Origin: Flavobacterium sp. YO12
GTDB lineage: Bacteria > Bacteroidota > Bacteroidia > Flavobacteriales > Flavobacteriaceae
Assembly: GCF_004119495.1 (NCBI RefSeq)
Contig: NZ_NRQU01000046.1
Coordinates: 1 to 38,944 of the forward strand
Direction of reading: 5' to 3'
DNA length: 38,944 nucleotides
A program made the position numbers and the translations under genes. Shown here one piece after another: positions 1 to 8,712 of the stretch (the stretch's first letter is position 1; each line of letters opens with the position of its first letter). Under the pieces are notes generated by a model. The model worked only from the letters and a program-made list of their open reading frames with translations, had not been told where the DNA came from and did no database searches.

Positions 1-20
1 AATCTCATCTTTTTTAGTTT

Positions 21-1295
21 TTAAGTCGAAAGCAAACCCTTATAATACTTTTCTACATCTTTCCAATGATAATAAGGCGCTTTGTCTGTTTGAATAGTTG
101 GCACCAATATTTCTTTTTCATGCAAAAGAAATTTCACAAGAATATCATCTGATTTTCGTTTTCTAAAAAACACCATTTGTATGTTACCTGCCATAGGCGC
201 AATTTTAAAACTGCTCCAAGCTTCGTAAAACTTACTTGAATCTGAAATACTATTATAACTTCCGTCTAAGTGAAGCAGCATTGCCAACGGAATTATATTA
301 CCATCATGTGCAAAACGCAGTGTTGCGCCTTTTCCATTAGATTCAATCATCTTGTTGGCATTTTCAAGGATATTTTTTAGTGTAGGTTTTTGATTTTCAA
401 ACATAATACCATTATTAAGAGCTGCGTTTGCATCATTTACATATATACGATAATTACTGGTTTGCCATAAATCAAACAACTCTTGTTTTTCGAACAAATC
501 ATAAAATGACAACTTTGTTTCGGTATTTTGCATTCCTCCTGCGATCGCAAATAACTTATTCATAAGATCATTTGGATTCACTTTCGTAAGGATATAATCG
601 TTGTTAGAAAATAGAGATTTTATCAAACGATCTGGCTGGGTATGAGCAGCCTCAAATTTTAGAAAATCTACTTTCCAAGTATCTTTAGCACTTCTAAAAG
701 CAATTGCTTCTTTTGTATGATAATTCAAGTATTGCTGCCATTTTACCCCGGCATTTCGAGTAATCTGTAAGTTTGGATTAAACTCTTTTATTCGTTCGCA
801 AAAAGCATCCATACTTAATGCCACTCGTAATACTGATGTTGCACTTGCCTCTACTTGAGCATCTTTTGTAAATACTTTAGGATAATTGGCATACATACGT
901 TCCGCAATACCTCTTTGCTCTCGTTGTCCTAACGGAGAAAGATCACCGCCTCTAAATTCAACCTCAATCCAAAGCTGCTGTAATCGTTTTAAAGCATCTT
1001 TACCCAAAGCCGTTAAAGCTCCATTCTTATCAGCATCTTCAAACAAATTGATAACCTCTTTATAATCATTATCACTTATTAAATAACGAGAGCCGTGACG
1101 CCCAAAATGACTAATATAAAATGCTTCATACCCTTTTGGAACAGGTGTAAGAGGTACAATATCTTTTTCTGGATAAGCATAATATACCCCCGCCGTTTTT
1201 TCGGGAGTATCAAATAATTCCTGCTTGGTTGTTTGAGCAAAAACAAAAGATAGATTAATCAGCGTAAATAATAATGATACAGTAGTTTTTCTCAT
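21..1295 (-). CDS. Secreted histidine-type acid phosphatase
   Basis: The 424-aa protein begins with a Sec signal peptide (hydrophobic core about residues 7-20, ending FAQ). The histidine acid phosphatase signature FGRHGSR lies at residues 64-70, with H67 as the expected phosphohistidine nucleophile. The second catalytic motif, HD, is at 330-331 in LRFAHDGN. These two motifs in this order, and the length, fit the branch that contains multiple inositol-polyphosphate phosphatases and phytases. The role inferred is periplasmic or surface release of phosphate from organic esters; the substrate cannot be read from sequence. It lies upstream of nothing visible on its strand, as the stop codon is at the window edge. 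The MFS gene on the same strand is 109 bp upstream, so co-transcription is possible but not shown. Confidence 0.88.
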   Translation of the reverse strand: MRKTTVSLLFTLINLSFVFAQTTKQELFDTPEKTAGVYYAYPEKDIVPLTPVPKGYEAFYISHFGRHGSRYLISDNDYKEVINLFEDADKNGALTALGKDALKRLQQLWIEVEFRGGDLSPLGQREQRGIAERMYANYPKVFTKDAQVEASATSVLRVALSMDAFCERIKEFNPNLQITRNAGVKWQQYLNYHTKEAIAFRSAKDTWKVDFLKFEAAHTQPDRLIKSLFSNNDYILTKVNPNDLMNKLFAIAGGMQNTETKLSFYDLFEKQELFDLWQTSNYRIYVNDANAALNNGIMFENQKPTLKNILENANKMIESNGKGATLRFAHDGNIIPLAMLLHLDGSYNSISDSSKFYEAWSSFKIAPMAGNIQMVFFRKRKSDDILVKFLLHEKEILVPTIQTDKAPYYHWKDVEKYYKGLLST

Positions 1296-1378
1296 TTTGA
1301 TTTCGTTTTTGAAAAGTAAATATATTCCAAATACTAGAAATCAGATGCAGTAAATTAGATCATTAAATTATCATTAAC

Positions 1379-1406
1379 AATTTTACAATAACGAAATCGT
1401 AAAATT
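1379..1406 (-). terminator. Weak hairpin at the end of the MFS gene
   Basis: Perfect 8-bp inverted repeat (1379-1386 with 1399-1406, AATTTTAC/GTAAAATT) overlapping the MFS stop codon. It is AT-rich and has no clear T-run, so at most a weak terminator. Confidence 0.3.
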
Positions 1407-2586
1407 AAGCACTTTTAGTTTTTCGCAATCGCATCCAAACGTAAGTAAGAGCCAGAAAAACCATTGCAGCGCTGGCGTACATAAGCATCGGAATTTTTGC
1501 AATTACATCTTGATACATCCATCCAGCTATAAGAGCGCCAAGACCAATTCCTGCCTCGAGTGCAATATACATTGTCGCCATTGCTTTGCCTCGATGATCG
1601 GCAAAACTCATATCAACCGTCCAAGCATTAAGAGCTGGTGAGACAATTCCCGTCGAAATTCCGTAGATTGCTGCGCCTATTAAAAGTCCGCTGATCGATG
1701 TTGAAAATCCAACGATTACAAGTGATACAATTAAAAAGAAAAGTCCAATACCTATTAAATGCAAACGACCATATTTATCAGATGCTTTTCCTGCTCCAAA
1801 ACGAATCATTACCGAAGTAATTGTAAAGACCATAAAAAACAAGCCTTTATTGCTTATTCCTAAATGCTGACTCCAATCTGGAATTAATGTCAATATTACG
1901 CCGTAAGCCATATAAGAAAGAAAGGTTACTATAGCTGCCGGAAGTACTTCTACAGCAATAATGTCTTTTCTCGAAATTCTAAGAATACGCAGACTAAAAC
2001 TTTGCTTGTGTTTCAACGTTTCTTTCATATTCATTAATATGACAATAGACATAAGTGCAAAAACAGAAGACGCATAAAAAAGCATATTCATAGAAGAATA
2101 TATTTTAATCGTACTCCCAATCGCCGGGCCTAAAGCCATTCCGATAGAAAAGCAAAGTCCATGTAATCCCAAAGCTTCTCCCCAACGCTCTCTTGGAACA
2201 ATATCAGCAACATAAGCTGCCGTTGCTGTAGGTTTGAATCCTGTTGAAAATCCGTGAATTAATCGTAAAAACAAAAAGGCAGAAACCGTTCCTAAAACGG
2301 GATACAGAATACCACAAACAAAACAAACAATTGAACCAACTGCCATAACGGGAACTCTACCTAAAGTATCCGTCAACCGACCGCTGAATGGTCTTGAAAT
2401 TCCTGCTGTTAATGTAAAAAACGCTACAATTAATCCTTTGTATTCTGCTCCGCCCATTTTACTCAGATATTCTGGGAGTTCAGGAATCAGCATATTGAAA
2501 CTAGCCGAAAAGAGTAATGAACTTAAACAAACTAATCCAAACTGAAGATTATATATGGGATGAACGGCTTTAACAGGGGAATTCAT
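1405..2586 (-). CDS. MFS transporter
   Basis: The 393-aa protein is almost entirely hydrophobic helices, with about 12 membrane segments and a short central loop rich in basic residues (KETLKHKQSF). This is the normal length and layout for a major facilitator superfamily drug/metabolite exporter. The loop between helices 2 and 3 has SGRLTDTLGRVPVM, the G-x-L-x-D-x-x-G-R-x-x motif of the superfamily, repeated in weaker form as AGKASDKYGRL between helices 8 and 9. Substrate is not predictable. A TAnnTTTG-type -7 box lies directly upstream on the minus strand at 2605-2612, supporting this start and a separate transcription unit. Confidence 0.88.
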   Translation of the reverse strand: MNSPVKAVHPIYNLQFGLVCLSSLLFSASFNMLIPELPEYLSKMGGAEYKGLIVAFFTLTAGISRPFSGRLTDTLGRVPVMAVGSIVCFVCGILYPVLGTVSAFLFLRLIHGFSTGFKPTATAAYVADIVPRERWGEALGLHGLCFSIGMALGPAIGSTIKIYSSMNMLFYASSVFALMSIVILMNMKETLKHKQSFSLRILRISRKDIIAVEVLPAAIVTFLSYMAYGVILTLIPDWSQHLGISNKGLFFMVFTITSVMIRFGAGKASDKYGRLHLIGIGLFFLIVSLVIVGFSTSISGLLIGAAIYGISTGIVSPALNAWTVDMSFADHRGKAMATMYIALEAGIGLGALIAGWMYQDVIAKIPMLMYASAAMVFLALTYVWMRLRKTKSA

Positions 2587-2604
2587 GAAGTATTTTTAAA
2601 AATG

Positions 2605-2631
2605 CAAAGATAGAGAAAACTCACGCTTCAA
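2605..2631 (-). promoter_or_regulatory. Promoter of the MFS gene
   Basis: On the minus strand TATCTTTG (2605-2612) matches the Bacteroidota -7 box TAnnTTTG. A TTG (2629-2631) stands 16 nt upstream, slightly closer than the usual 19-20. It leaves a short leader of roughly 15 nt. Confidence 0.55.
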
Positions 2632-2826
2632 GCTAATCGATAATTCTTAATTAAAAAGAAAGACCACTTATACAAACAAAAATAATCCTAATATTTTCAT
2701 AATTTGTCCGTTTCTATAAGGGTTAGAAAACTTCAAAATCCCTATATTTACTTTTTTGGCAATAAAACCAAATGGCACGAATACAAATTCCTGCTGGTTT
2801 ATGTCCATTAATTTTAAGCATTCAAG

Positions 2827-3564
2827 ATGAAAGAATATACCATAGCAACAGGATCATTAGCTGTAGAAAATAATCCTGTATCAAATAATAAAATACTAAA
2901 AGCCGATTTATTACCTAATCCTAACTCTAGATTAAATTCTATGGAAATGAAGGAAACTCCTCTTTCTGATTCCGATATTCCATATAGAGATTTAACAGAT
3001 GCAGCCAGTAAAAAAGAAAGTATTGCACGGTTGATTGACAAGCTGGATGTTGAAAAAAACATTAGATATCAAAGAACTGTAGAAGATACTTACTGCAATG
3101 TCTATTCTTATGATTATTGCTGGTTCTCTAAAGTGTATCTCCCAACGGTTTGGTGGACTGATGAAGCTCTCGAAAAGATAATGAATGGACAAGAGATTGA
3201 AGCTGTTTTTGAAAAAACTGTTGATCGCATTTACTCTAGCGCTATACACGATTGGTTTTTGCAATGGGGTTCAAATTTTGGCTGGGAAAGAATGCATAGT
3301 CCTGATGAAATTCAAAATAAAGTAAATACTAATGGCGGAATTGGAATAATTTGCGCGAAAAGAAGAGAGAAAGGACTTTCTGGGCATATTGTTCCTGTTG
3401 TTCCCGAAACTGATTTGCACAAAGCTTATCGAGAGAATGGTATGGTAATTTATCCGCTGCAATCGCAAGCTGGAAAGCTGAATTACAACTACTTTTCGGA
3501 AATTAGAAAAGATTGGTGGAATGACGAATTGTACTCTTCTTATGTTTTTTATTATCACGAATAA
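2827..3564 (+). CDS. Putative papain/CHAP-like cysteine hydrolase
   Basis: The 245-aa protein has no signal peptide. Its first 75 residues are polar and unrecognised. From about residue 85 it carries a pattern seen in NlpC/P60/CHAP-type (papain-fold) hydrolases: a Cys in TYCNVYSYDYC (C90) at a helix start, then YLPTVWW, then SGHIVPVVPE with a candidate catalytic His (H187), and PLQSQAG (210-216) as a possible third active-site region. The family cuts peptide or amide bonds, often in peptidoglycan. Cytoplasmic synthesis with no signal peptide would suit an effector exported by a specialised system, or a cytoplasmic amidase. This assignment rests on motif shape only. No obvious immunity gene is adjacent; the next gene on the strand is the ligase-like gene 436 bp downstream. 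Confidence 0.6.
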   Translation: MKEYTIATGSLAVENNPVSNNKILKADLLPNPNSRLNSMEMKETPLSDSDIPYRDLTDAASKKESIARLIDKLDVEKNIRYQRTVEDTYCNVYSYDYCWFSKVYLPTVWWTDEALEKIMNGQEIEAVFEKTVDRIYSSAIHDWFLQWGSNFGWERMHSPDEIQNKVNTNGGIGIICAKRREKGLSGHIVPVVPETDLHKAYRENGMVIYPLQSQAGKLNYNYFSEIRKDWWNDELYSSYVFYYHE

Positions 3565-3627
3565 AAAGCATTTGAGTTTTATTTTAAAACCCTAAAAAAA
3601 CATATTCATTTCCATTGCACTAACAGC

Positions 3628-3658
3628 TTGGAAATAATCTAATTATTCACTACTTTTG
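3628..3658 (+). promoter_or_regulatory. Strong Bacteroidota promoter
   Basis: TTG (3628-3630), 20 nt, then TACTTTTG (3651-3658) followed by C. Both boxes match the phylum consensus at ideal spacing. Predicted start of RNA is near 3665, far upstream of the 4001 gene. Confidence 0.7.
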
Positions 3659-3880
3659 CAGCTTAGAAAAAAACAAGTATTGCAAAAGTTCCGTCTACGC
3701 TATACTCCAGCTTAAATTATTGATATAAAAGCGATTAATAATGATAATTATTTTATAACCCAATTGTAAAATTTTATTTTTTTATTCCTCTTTCGGTCGA
3801 TATAAAGGCGCAATTTCTAAACGATAATTTCCTATATTTTTAAAAGTAAACGAAAAACTTTTATAATGGAGGCAACATTA

Positions 3881-3982
3881 ATGCTTAATCCGTTACAAGG
3901 TTTCTTGTCCCTAATTTTAACAGAATTAGGTTCATGTTTATCAATAAAAAGTATCAATCTAAAAAAGTTTTATCAACCATAA
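3881..3982 (+). CDS. Possible 33-aa leader peptide/small ORF
   Basis: Starts at ATG 3881 with an unusually good Shine-Dalgarno-like GGAGG (3868-3872) 8 nt upstream; such sites are rare in Bacteroidota. An in-frame ATG at 3866 would add five residues. The product starts MLNPLQGFLSLILTELGSCL, is hydrophobic in its first half and basic (IKSINLKK) near the end. It stops 18 nt before the ligase-like gene. A perfect 7-bp inverted repeat (3910-3916 with 3924-3930, loop 7) lies inside it. It could be a leader peptide, a small substrate peptide of the next gene's product, or chance. Confidence 0.3.
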   Translation: MLNPLQGFLSLILTELGSCLSIKSINLKKFYQP

Positions 3983-4000
3983 AAAAGAAAAAAAGTATAA

Positions 4001-5542
4001 ATGAAAGACAATCAGACAAAAAAATATTATTGGGGAATTGGATTAGAGAATGAAACCTATTTGCAATTTGCAGATCCCTTGATAGTCTCTGGTGAATTTA
4101 TACAAGAAAAAATTGGTTTTGAGAAGTACAGTATTGATTATAGAAAATGTTACAAACCAGAAAGCCTTGCTCCTGTTTTAAAAAAAGCTTTTAACTTGAA
4201 TGAAAGTTATACAGTAAGCAGAATGATGAATAGTCATTCTTTGGAAAAACTCGATATAAACTATCAGCACAAAACATTATCGCCACTAAAGTCATTAAGT
4301 AATACAGAAAATGGCGAGGTAAACACACAGCCGCGTGAGAATCCTGATTATCTTGGAAAATCTATTATAGAACTTTTCCTAGAAGATCAGCCTTATAATA
4401 TTCAGAGTATGATTACTCAAAGAAACAAAACGATGGGATCTGTTCATTTTGATGGTGATTCTATCGAATTTGTAACTAAATATTTTGAAAATAGAACGGT
4501 AGTTGATTCGTGCAAAGAGCTAAAAGCAACCAAAAAGCTTTTTATTGATAAAATAAACGAATCGCGCATATTGAACGGAAAATTAGGTTTTCCAGATTAC
4601 AACAATGGTCTTAATATGTTTATGACAAATCAGGAAAATCTGGTTTTGTTTAATAACGGAACGTATCATTTTCATATTACTTTACCATCATTAACGGAAG
4701 ACAGCAGAATTGTAGATTATAATGATTTTGAAAAAACACATTCAAACGCCATTTATCTATTGCAATGGTTTGAGCCGTTTTTTATAGCTACTCTTGGAAG
4801 CCCCGATATTATGGGAGTAATAAGCGACACTTACAGCATGGACAAAAAATTTACTTTGGGCTCTATGCGTAATGCAATGTCTCGCTACATAGGTGTAGGC
4901 ACTTACAATAAAGCAATGCCAAAAGGAAAAATCCTAACTTATAAAGTAGATGATTTTAGAAAATTACTGAAGTTTACAAAAGAAGAAAACATTTGGTGGC
5001 GTGATCAAGTTGAAGCTGAAATGGAATATGAAATGCTCTCGGAAATTGGTCTTGATTTTAATCAGGAAAAAATGTACCAAAGCGGTTTTGAATTCAGAAG
5101 TTTTGATGAGTTTCCGGCACAATACTTAAACGATGTTCTTTTCTCGATTATTTTAATTTGCGAGCATTCGTTGAATTTACCTGATGTACAATGGGCGCAT
5201 GACAGCAAAGCGTGGAATAATCTCGTTTTTAAAACTTTAAAAATGGGTTATTCAACTGAAATCAACGAAGAAGAAAAGAATGAAGTTTTAAATTTACTAC
5301 AGCTTTTAGATTCTTCAGATGAAAACTATAATACGTTAAAAACTGAATTCGAAGCCATTGTAATGCTGGATGAATTCTTCTTTAAAATTCTAGAAGTTTT
5401 GCATCATAAATACAAAGAAAACAATGTTTGTTTGGATGCTATGTACGGACAAAAAACAAACTTTCCTCCTAAGTGGGATAACTTTAATAAATACCAAACA
5501 GAGAGACACTTAAAACAAATAGGCTCCTTCTGTGAAAATTAA
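4001..5542 (+). CDS. Putative carboxylate-amine (amido) ligase, GCS/GS fold
   Basis: The 513-aa cytoplasmic protein is not assigned to a named family with certainty. The following pattern suggests the glutamine synthetase/glutamate-cysteine ligase fold: an N-terminal GIGLENE (E16, E18; the G-x-E-x-E metal/ATP strand), a strand YHFHITLPS with H-x-H, EPFFIATLGSPD followed by GSMRNAMSRYIGVG (like the EPLL and G-S-x-R segments of GCS-type ligases), and EFRSFD near residue 370. Such enzymes join a carboxylate to an amine using ATP, for example making gamma-glutamyl peptides. The substrate is unknown. The upstream context is a long leader with a possible small ORF. A bidirectional terminator follows directly. 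Start chosen at ATG 4001, after an A-rich stretch. Confidence 0.5.
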   Translation: MKDNQTKKYYWGIGLENETYLQFADPLIVSGEFIQEKIGFEKYSIDYRKCYKPESLAPVLKKAFNLNESYTVSRMMNSHSLEKLDINYQHKTLSPLKSLSNTENGEVNTQPRENPDYLGKSIIELFLEDQPYNIQSMITQRNKTMGSVHFDGDSIEFVTKYFENRTVVDSCKELKATKKLFIDKINESRILNGKLGFPDYNNGLNMFMTNQENLVLFNNGTYHFHITLPSLTEDSRIVDYNDFEKTHSNAIYLLQWFEPFFIATLGSPDIMGVISDTYSMDKKFTLGSMRNAMSRYIGVGTYNKAMPKGKILTYKVDDFRKLLKFTKEENIWWRDQVEAEMEYEMLSEIGLDFNQEKMYQSGFEFRSFDEFPAQYLNDVLFSIILICEHSLNLPDVQWAHDSKAWNNLVFKTLKMGYSTEINEEEKNEVLNLLQLLDSSDENYNTLKTEFEAIVMLDEFFFKILEVLHHKYKENNVCLDAMYGQKTNFPPKWDNFNKYQTERHLKQIGSFCEN

Positions 5543-5557
5543 AATTCTATATGATAA

Positions 5558-5595
5558 AAAAAGCGTCACTTTTCTATTGAAAACTGACGCTTTTT
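5558..5595. terminator. Bidirectional intrinsic terminator
   Basis: Arms AAAAAGCGTCA (5558-5568) and TGACGCTTTTT (5585-5595) form an 11-bp stem with A/T tails on both sides. It ends the ligase-like gene on the plus strand and can also end the HMA gene on the minus strand. Confidence 0.85.
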
Positions 5596-5649
5596 GCATT
5601 TAAACAACAATTAAATTGTATTTTTCAAAAGGATAAAAAAACTCTAAGC

Positions 5650-5865
5650 TTATATAGGCTCAGCCTTAAAACCTTTACTTTTAATAATCGCAACTATTTC
5701 GTCCTCTGTTGCTCCTTCTGATTGAACGGTAAGGATTTTATCAGCATTATCAGTATCTACATTCCATTGAGCAATACCTTTAGCATTGTCTAAATCAGAT
5801 TTTACTTTTGCTACACACCCACCGCAATTAAGAGTTGTTTTGAATTGAAGATTTTTATTTTCCAT
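5650..5865 (-). CDS. HMA-domain copper chaperone-like protein
   Basis: A 71-aa single heavy-metal-associated domain (ferredoxin-like fold). The metal site is LNCGGC (C14, C17), the CxxC pair that binds Cu(I) or another soft metal. The rest follows the fold, ending WNVDTDNADKILTV and IIKSKGFKAEPI. The small size and position downstream of the CopA-type ATPase on the same strand suggest a CopZ-like cytoplasmic chaperone that delivers copper to the ATPase. The GG between the cysteines differs from the common M-T/H-C-x-x-C pattern, but variants like this are common in the phylum. A terminator separates it from copA, so it probably has its own promoter. The binding metal is inferred from context. 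Confidence 0.85.
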   Translation of the reverse strand: MENKNLQFKTTLNCGGCVAKVKSDLDNAKGIAQWNVDTDNADKILTVQSEGATEDEIVAIIKSKGFKAEPI

Positions 5866-5978
5866 TTTGTATGATGTTTTATAATTATTTGATACAGCAA
5901 ATTTCCGCCATTTTTACCTCAATTTGCTTATAATATTCCGTATTTGATTTGTGATATTTACTGATTGTTTCAAAAAAA

Positions 5979-6002
5979 GGTTCTGAGGCTCTGAGGTTCT
6001 GA
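5979..6002. repeat. Three tandem octamers GGYTCTGA
   Basis: GGTTCTGA, GGCTCTGA, GGTTCTGA in direct succession, followed by a decaying AAATACTAAGG. Short degenerate arrays of this kind occur between genes in flavobacteria; function unknown. Confidence 0.7.
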
Positions 6003-6064
6003 AATACTAAGGGGCAAAGGTTTTTATTTGCTGTGTTATTTATAGCACTTTATTTCAAAAAAAA

Positions 6065-6117
6065 AGACCTCATTTTACCTGCTTCAAAAATTGCAATGAA
6101 GAGGAAAAATGAGATCT
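6065..6117 (-). terminator. Intrinsic terminator after copA
   Basis: 12-bp stem (6065-6076 with 6106-6117, one G-U pair). On the minus strand it is followed by a run of nine T (6057-6065 as A on plus). Confidence 0.75.
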
Positions 6118-6149
6118 ATAAATAAATCAATTAAACTAAAAGTTAATTT

Positions 6150-6185
6150 AAAACGGCGGCATATAAATTAGGAAACCGCCGTTTT
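6150..6185 (-). terminator. GC-rich hairpin just after copA
   Basis: Perfect 10-bp stem AAAACGGCGG (6150-6159) with CCGCCGTTTT (6176-6185), 18 bp past the copA stop. The arm ends in T's on both strands, so it can terminate either direction. Confidence 0.7.
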
Positions 6186-6202
6186 AGCAAACGCATCAAG
6201 GT

Positions 6203-8623
6203 TTACTTTTTCCATTTTAAACGCAAACTGTTACTTACTACACTTACGCTGCTCAAGGCCATTGCGGCTCCAGCAATCATTGGATTTAATAAAAATCCGT
6301 TTATTGGATATAATACTCCTGCAGCAAGAGGAATACCAATTAGATTATAAATAAACGCCCAAAATAAGTTTTGCTTTATGGTTGCTACTGTTTGTTTAGA
6401 CAAACGAATAGCTTGAGGTATTTTATTAAGATCTGACGAAATAATAGTCATCTTCGCAACATCCATTGCAATGTCACTTCCCTTGCCCATTGCAATACTT
6501 ACATCAGCAGTTGCTAATGCCGTACTGTCGTTTATACCATCACCAACCATTGCTACCACTTTACCTTGCTGCTGTAGTTCTTTTACAAAATCAGCTTTGT
6601 ATTGAGGCATTACCTCTGCTTTATAATGTTTTATTCCTGTTTGTTCAGCAATAGCTTTTGCAGTAGCTTCGTTATCACCTGTAAGCATATAGAGTTCTAT
6701 ACCCATATCTTGCATTTGTTTAATCGCTTCTACAGATGTTTCTTTTATTTTATCAGAAATTGCAATAACCGAAAGCGCTTCTTTACTATTGGCAAACCAA
6801 ATTACAGTTTTAGATTCTTTACCCCAAGCATCAGCTTGCTCTACTAATGAATCAGCAATCGTAATATTATTTTCAGCTAATAATTTTTTATTCCCTACAA
6901 AATAGGTTTCATTATTATAAACTGCTTTTGCTCCCTTACCAGTAATACTAGCGAAATCTGATAAAGACACGCTTTGCACACCGTCTAAATTTTTCACTAC
7001 AGCTTCTGCCAAAGGATGCTCAGATTGCTTTTCGATACTCAGTAATACATCTTTTGTTATATCATTATTTTCTAACCATTTAACACCTGTCACTTGTGGT
7101 TTTCCTTCAGTAATAGTTCCAGTCTTGTCCAAAACAATAGAAGTAACTTTTCTGGCTAATTCTAAACTTTCGGCATCTTTAATTAGTATCCCATTTTCGG
7201 CACCTTTACCTACTCCTACCATAATAGCCGTAGGTGTCGCAAGACCTAAGGCACAAGGACAAGCAATTACCAATACCGTAACGGCAGCCAATAAAGCTTG
7301 TGCCACAGCATTATCACCTCCTAAAACTATCCAAGCAATAAAAGTTAATATTGCTATACCAATAACAATAGGAACAAAAATACCTGCAATTTTATCTACT
7401 AGTTTTTGTACAGGAGCCTTACTTCCTTGAGCATCTTGCACCATTCTAATGATTTGCGCAAGCATGGTTTCCCTACCAACTTTAACAGCTTCAAACTGAA
7501 AACTTCCTTTTTGATTTATTGTTCCAGCAAAAACCTTTTCATTCTCTGTTTTCAACACAGGAACAGGTTCACCACTCAACATACTTTCATCAACGTATGA
7601 ATTCCCCGAAATTACCATTCCGTCTACAGCAATTTTTTCACCTGGTTTTACCAAGATAATTGCTCCCGCATGTACATCCTCAATAGCGGTTTGTTTTTCG
7701 GTGCCGTCAGGCTGAATAACCATTACGTTTTTGGGCTGTAAACCCATAAGTTTTTTTATTGCTGATGAAGTATTTCCTTTCGCCTTTTCTTCTAATAATT
7801 TACCTAGAAGAATAAATGCAATAACTACCGCTGCAGCTTCAAAATATACGTGAGCATGTAAACCTCGTTGATGCCAAAAATCCATGAACAACATATTGAA
7901 TACACTAAACAAATACGCAATTCCTGTACTTAAAGCCACCAGCGTATCCATATTGGCAGAACCGTGTTTGGTTTGTTTCCATGCATTTATAAAGAAGTCT
8001 TTCCCTAACCAAAGAATTACCGGTGTAGAAAAAAGCCACATAATTTCATTACCATAAGGCATATCCATAAAGAACATACCAATAGTTACTACAGGCAGTG
8101 ATAAGAGAACTGCCCAAATGGTTTTATTTTTTAATTTTTTGAAATTCTCAGCATGAATAGCTTCTAAAGATTCTTGCTGCTTAGCTTCGTCTTCAATAAG
8201 TAAATCGTAACCAACAGCTTGAACTGCTTTTTGAAGTTTATTTGCATCTGTTAGATTCGGAAGATATTCTACCGTTAAATTTCCAGTTGCAAAGTTTACC
8301 GATGCATCAACTACTCCTAATTCATACGATACAATACTTTCTGCGCTGCCTGCACAAGATGCACAAGTCATGCCTAGAACAGGAAAAGTTTTTTTTACGG
8401 TTGGTACGCCATATCCTAAGTCTTTGATAGCCTTTACAGCATTGCCAACAGTTTCATTTCCTTTTACGGTAATAACAGCTCTGCGGTTGTTTACTTCTAC
8501 TTTATGAGTTTCAACACCTTTTACCTCTGCTAATCCTTTATCTACGATTAAAGCACAGTGCTCACTCTCTACGTTTTCCAGCGGAATGAAAATTGTTTCC
8601 TTAGTATTATTATTTGTTGCCAT
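6203..8623 (-). CDS. copA: Copper-translocating P1B-type ATPase (CopA)
   Basis: The 806-aa protein is an inner-membrane Cu(I) exporter. The N-terminus has a degenerate HMA domain (about 10-72, single Cys in SEHCALIV) and an intact one with GMTCASC (84-90). Eight membrane segments are expected from about residue 165. All family motifs are present: the actuator loop SGEP (350-353), the membrane metal site CPC (455-457), phosphorylation DKTGT (499-503), HP (536-537), TGDN (648-651) and GDGIND (694-699). The C-terminal helix carries the M-x-x-S-S motif typical of Cu(I) pumps (MALSSVSVVSNSLRL). Upstream on the same strand, 89 bp away, is an AraC regulator with its own CxxC domain. Downstream is the HMA chaperone. 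Together they form a copper-resistance module. Confidence 0.95.
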   Translation of the reverse strand: MATNNNTKETIFIPLENVESEHCALIVDKGLAEVKGVETHKVEVNNRRAVITVKGNETVGNAVKAIKDLGYGVPTVKKTFPVLGMTCASCAGSAESIVSYELGVVDASVNFATGNLTVEYLPNLTDANKLQKAVQAVGYDLLIEDEAKQQESLEAIHAENFKKLKNKTIWAVLLSLPVVTIGMFFMDMPYGNEIMWLFSTPVILWLGKDFFINAWKQTKHGSANMDTLVALSTGIAYLFSVFNMLFMDFWHQRGLHAHVYFEAAAVVIAFILLGKLLEEKAKGNTSSAIKKLMGLQPKNVMVIQPDGTEKQTAIEDVHAGAIILVKPGEKIAVDGMVISGNSYVDESMLSGEPVPVLKTENEKVFAGTINQKGSFQFEAVKVGRETMLAQIIRMVQDAQGSKAPVQKLVDKIAGIFVPIVIGIAILTFIAWIVLGGDNAVAQALLAAVTVLVIACPCALGLATPTAIMVGVGKGAENGILIKDAESLELARKVTSIVLDKTGTITEGKPQVTGVKWLENNDITKDVLLSIEKQSEHPLAEAVVKNLDGVQSVSLSDFASITGKGAKAVYNNETYFVGNKKLLAENNITIADSLVEQADAWGKESKTVIWFANSKEALSVIAISDKIKETSVEAIKQMQDMGIELYMLTGDNEATAKAIAEQTGIKHYKAEVMPQYKADFVKELQQQGKVVAMVGDGINDSTALATADVSIAMGKGSDIAMDVAKMTIISSDLNKIPQAIRLSKQTVATIKQNLFWAFIYNLIGIPLAAGVLYPINGFLLNPMIAGAAMALSSVSVVSNSLRLKWKK

Positions 8624-8712
8624 AATTCACTTGTTGTAATTTATTATGCAAAGTTGGCAACAATAGCAGTAAGTTTTATTGCGTAATTATGGATTTGATT
8701 TGTAAAATTTAC

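Larger units (their letters stand above)
3565..4000 (+). other. Long leader region of the ligase-like gene
   Basis: This 436-bp stretch has no long gene. It holds a good promoter (3628-3658), about 200 nt of AT-rich DNA with no recognised RNA family, a weaker -7-like TATATTTT at 3833-3840, and a possible 33-aa leader ORF (3881-3982). The transcript expected from 3665 would have a leader of about 335 nt before the 4001 start, unusually long for this genome. Confidence 0.5.
5866..6202. other. Spacer between HMA gene and copA
   Basis: No gene is visible in these 337 bp. They hold a three-copy octamer repeat (5979-6002) and two tandem hairpins after copA (6065-6117 and 6150-6185). A weak -7-like box for the HMA gene (GAAATTTG on the minus strand, near 5910) has one mismatch. 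Confidence 0.6.

Noticed and set aside
7125..7430. Open frame on the plus strand inside copA
   Set aside because: It lies fully antisense to the strongly conserved CopA catalytic region, and its product has no signal or motif of its own.
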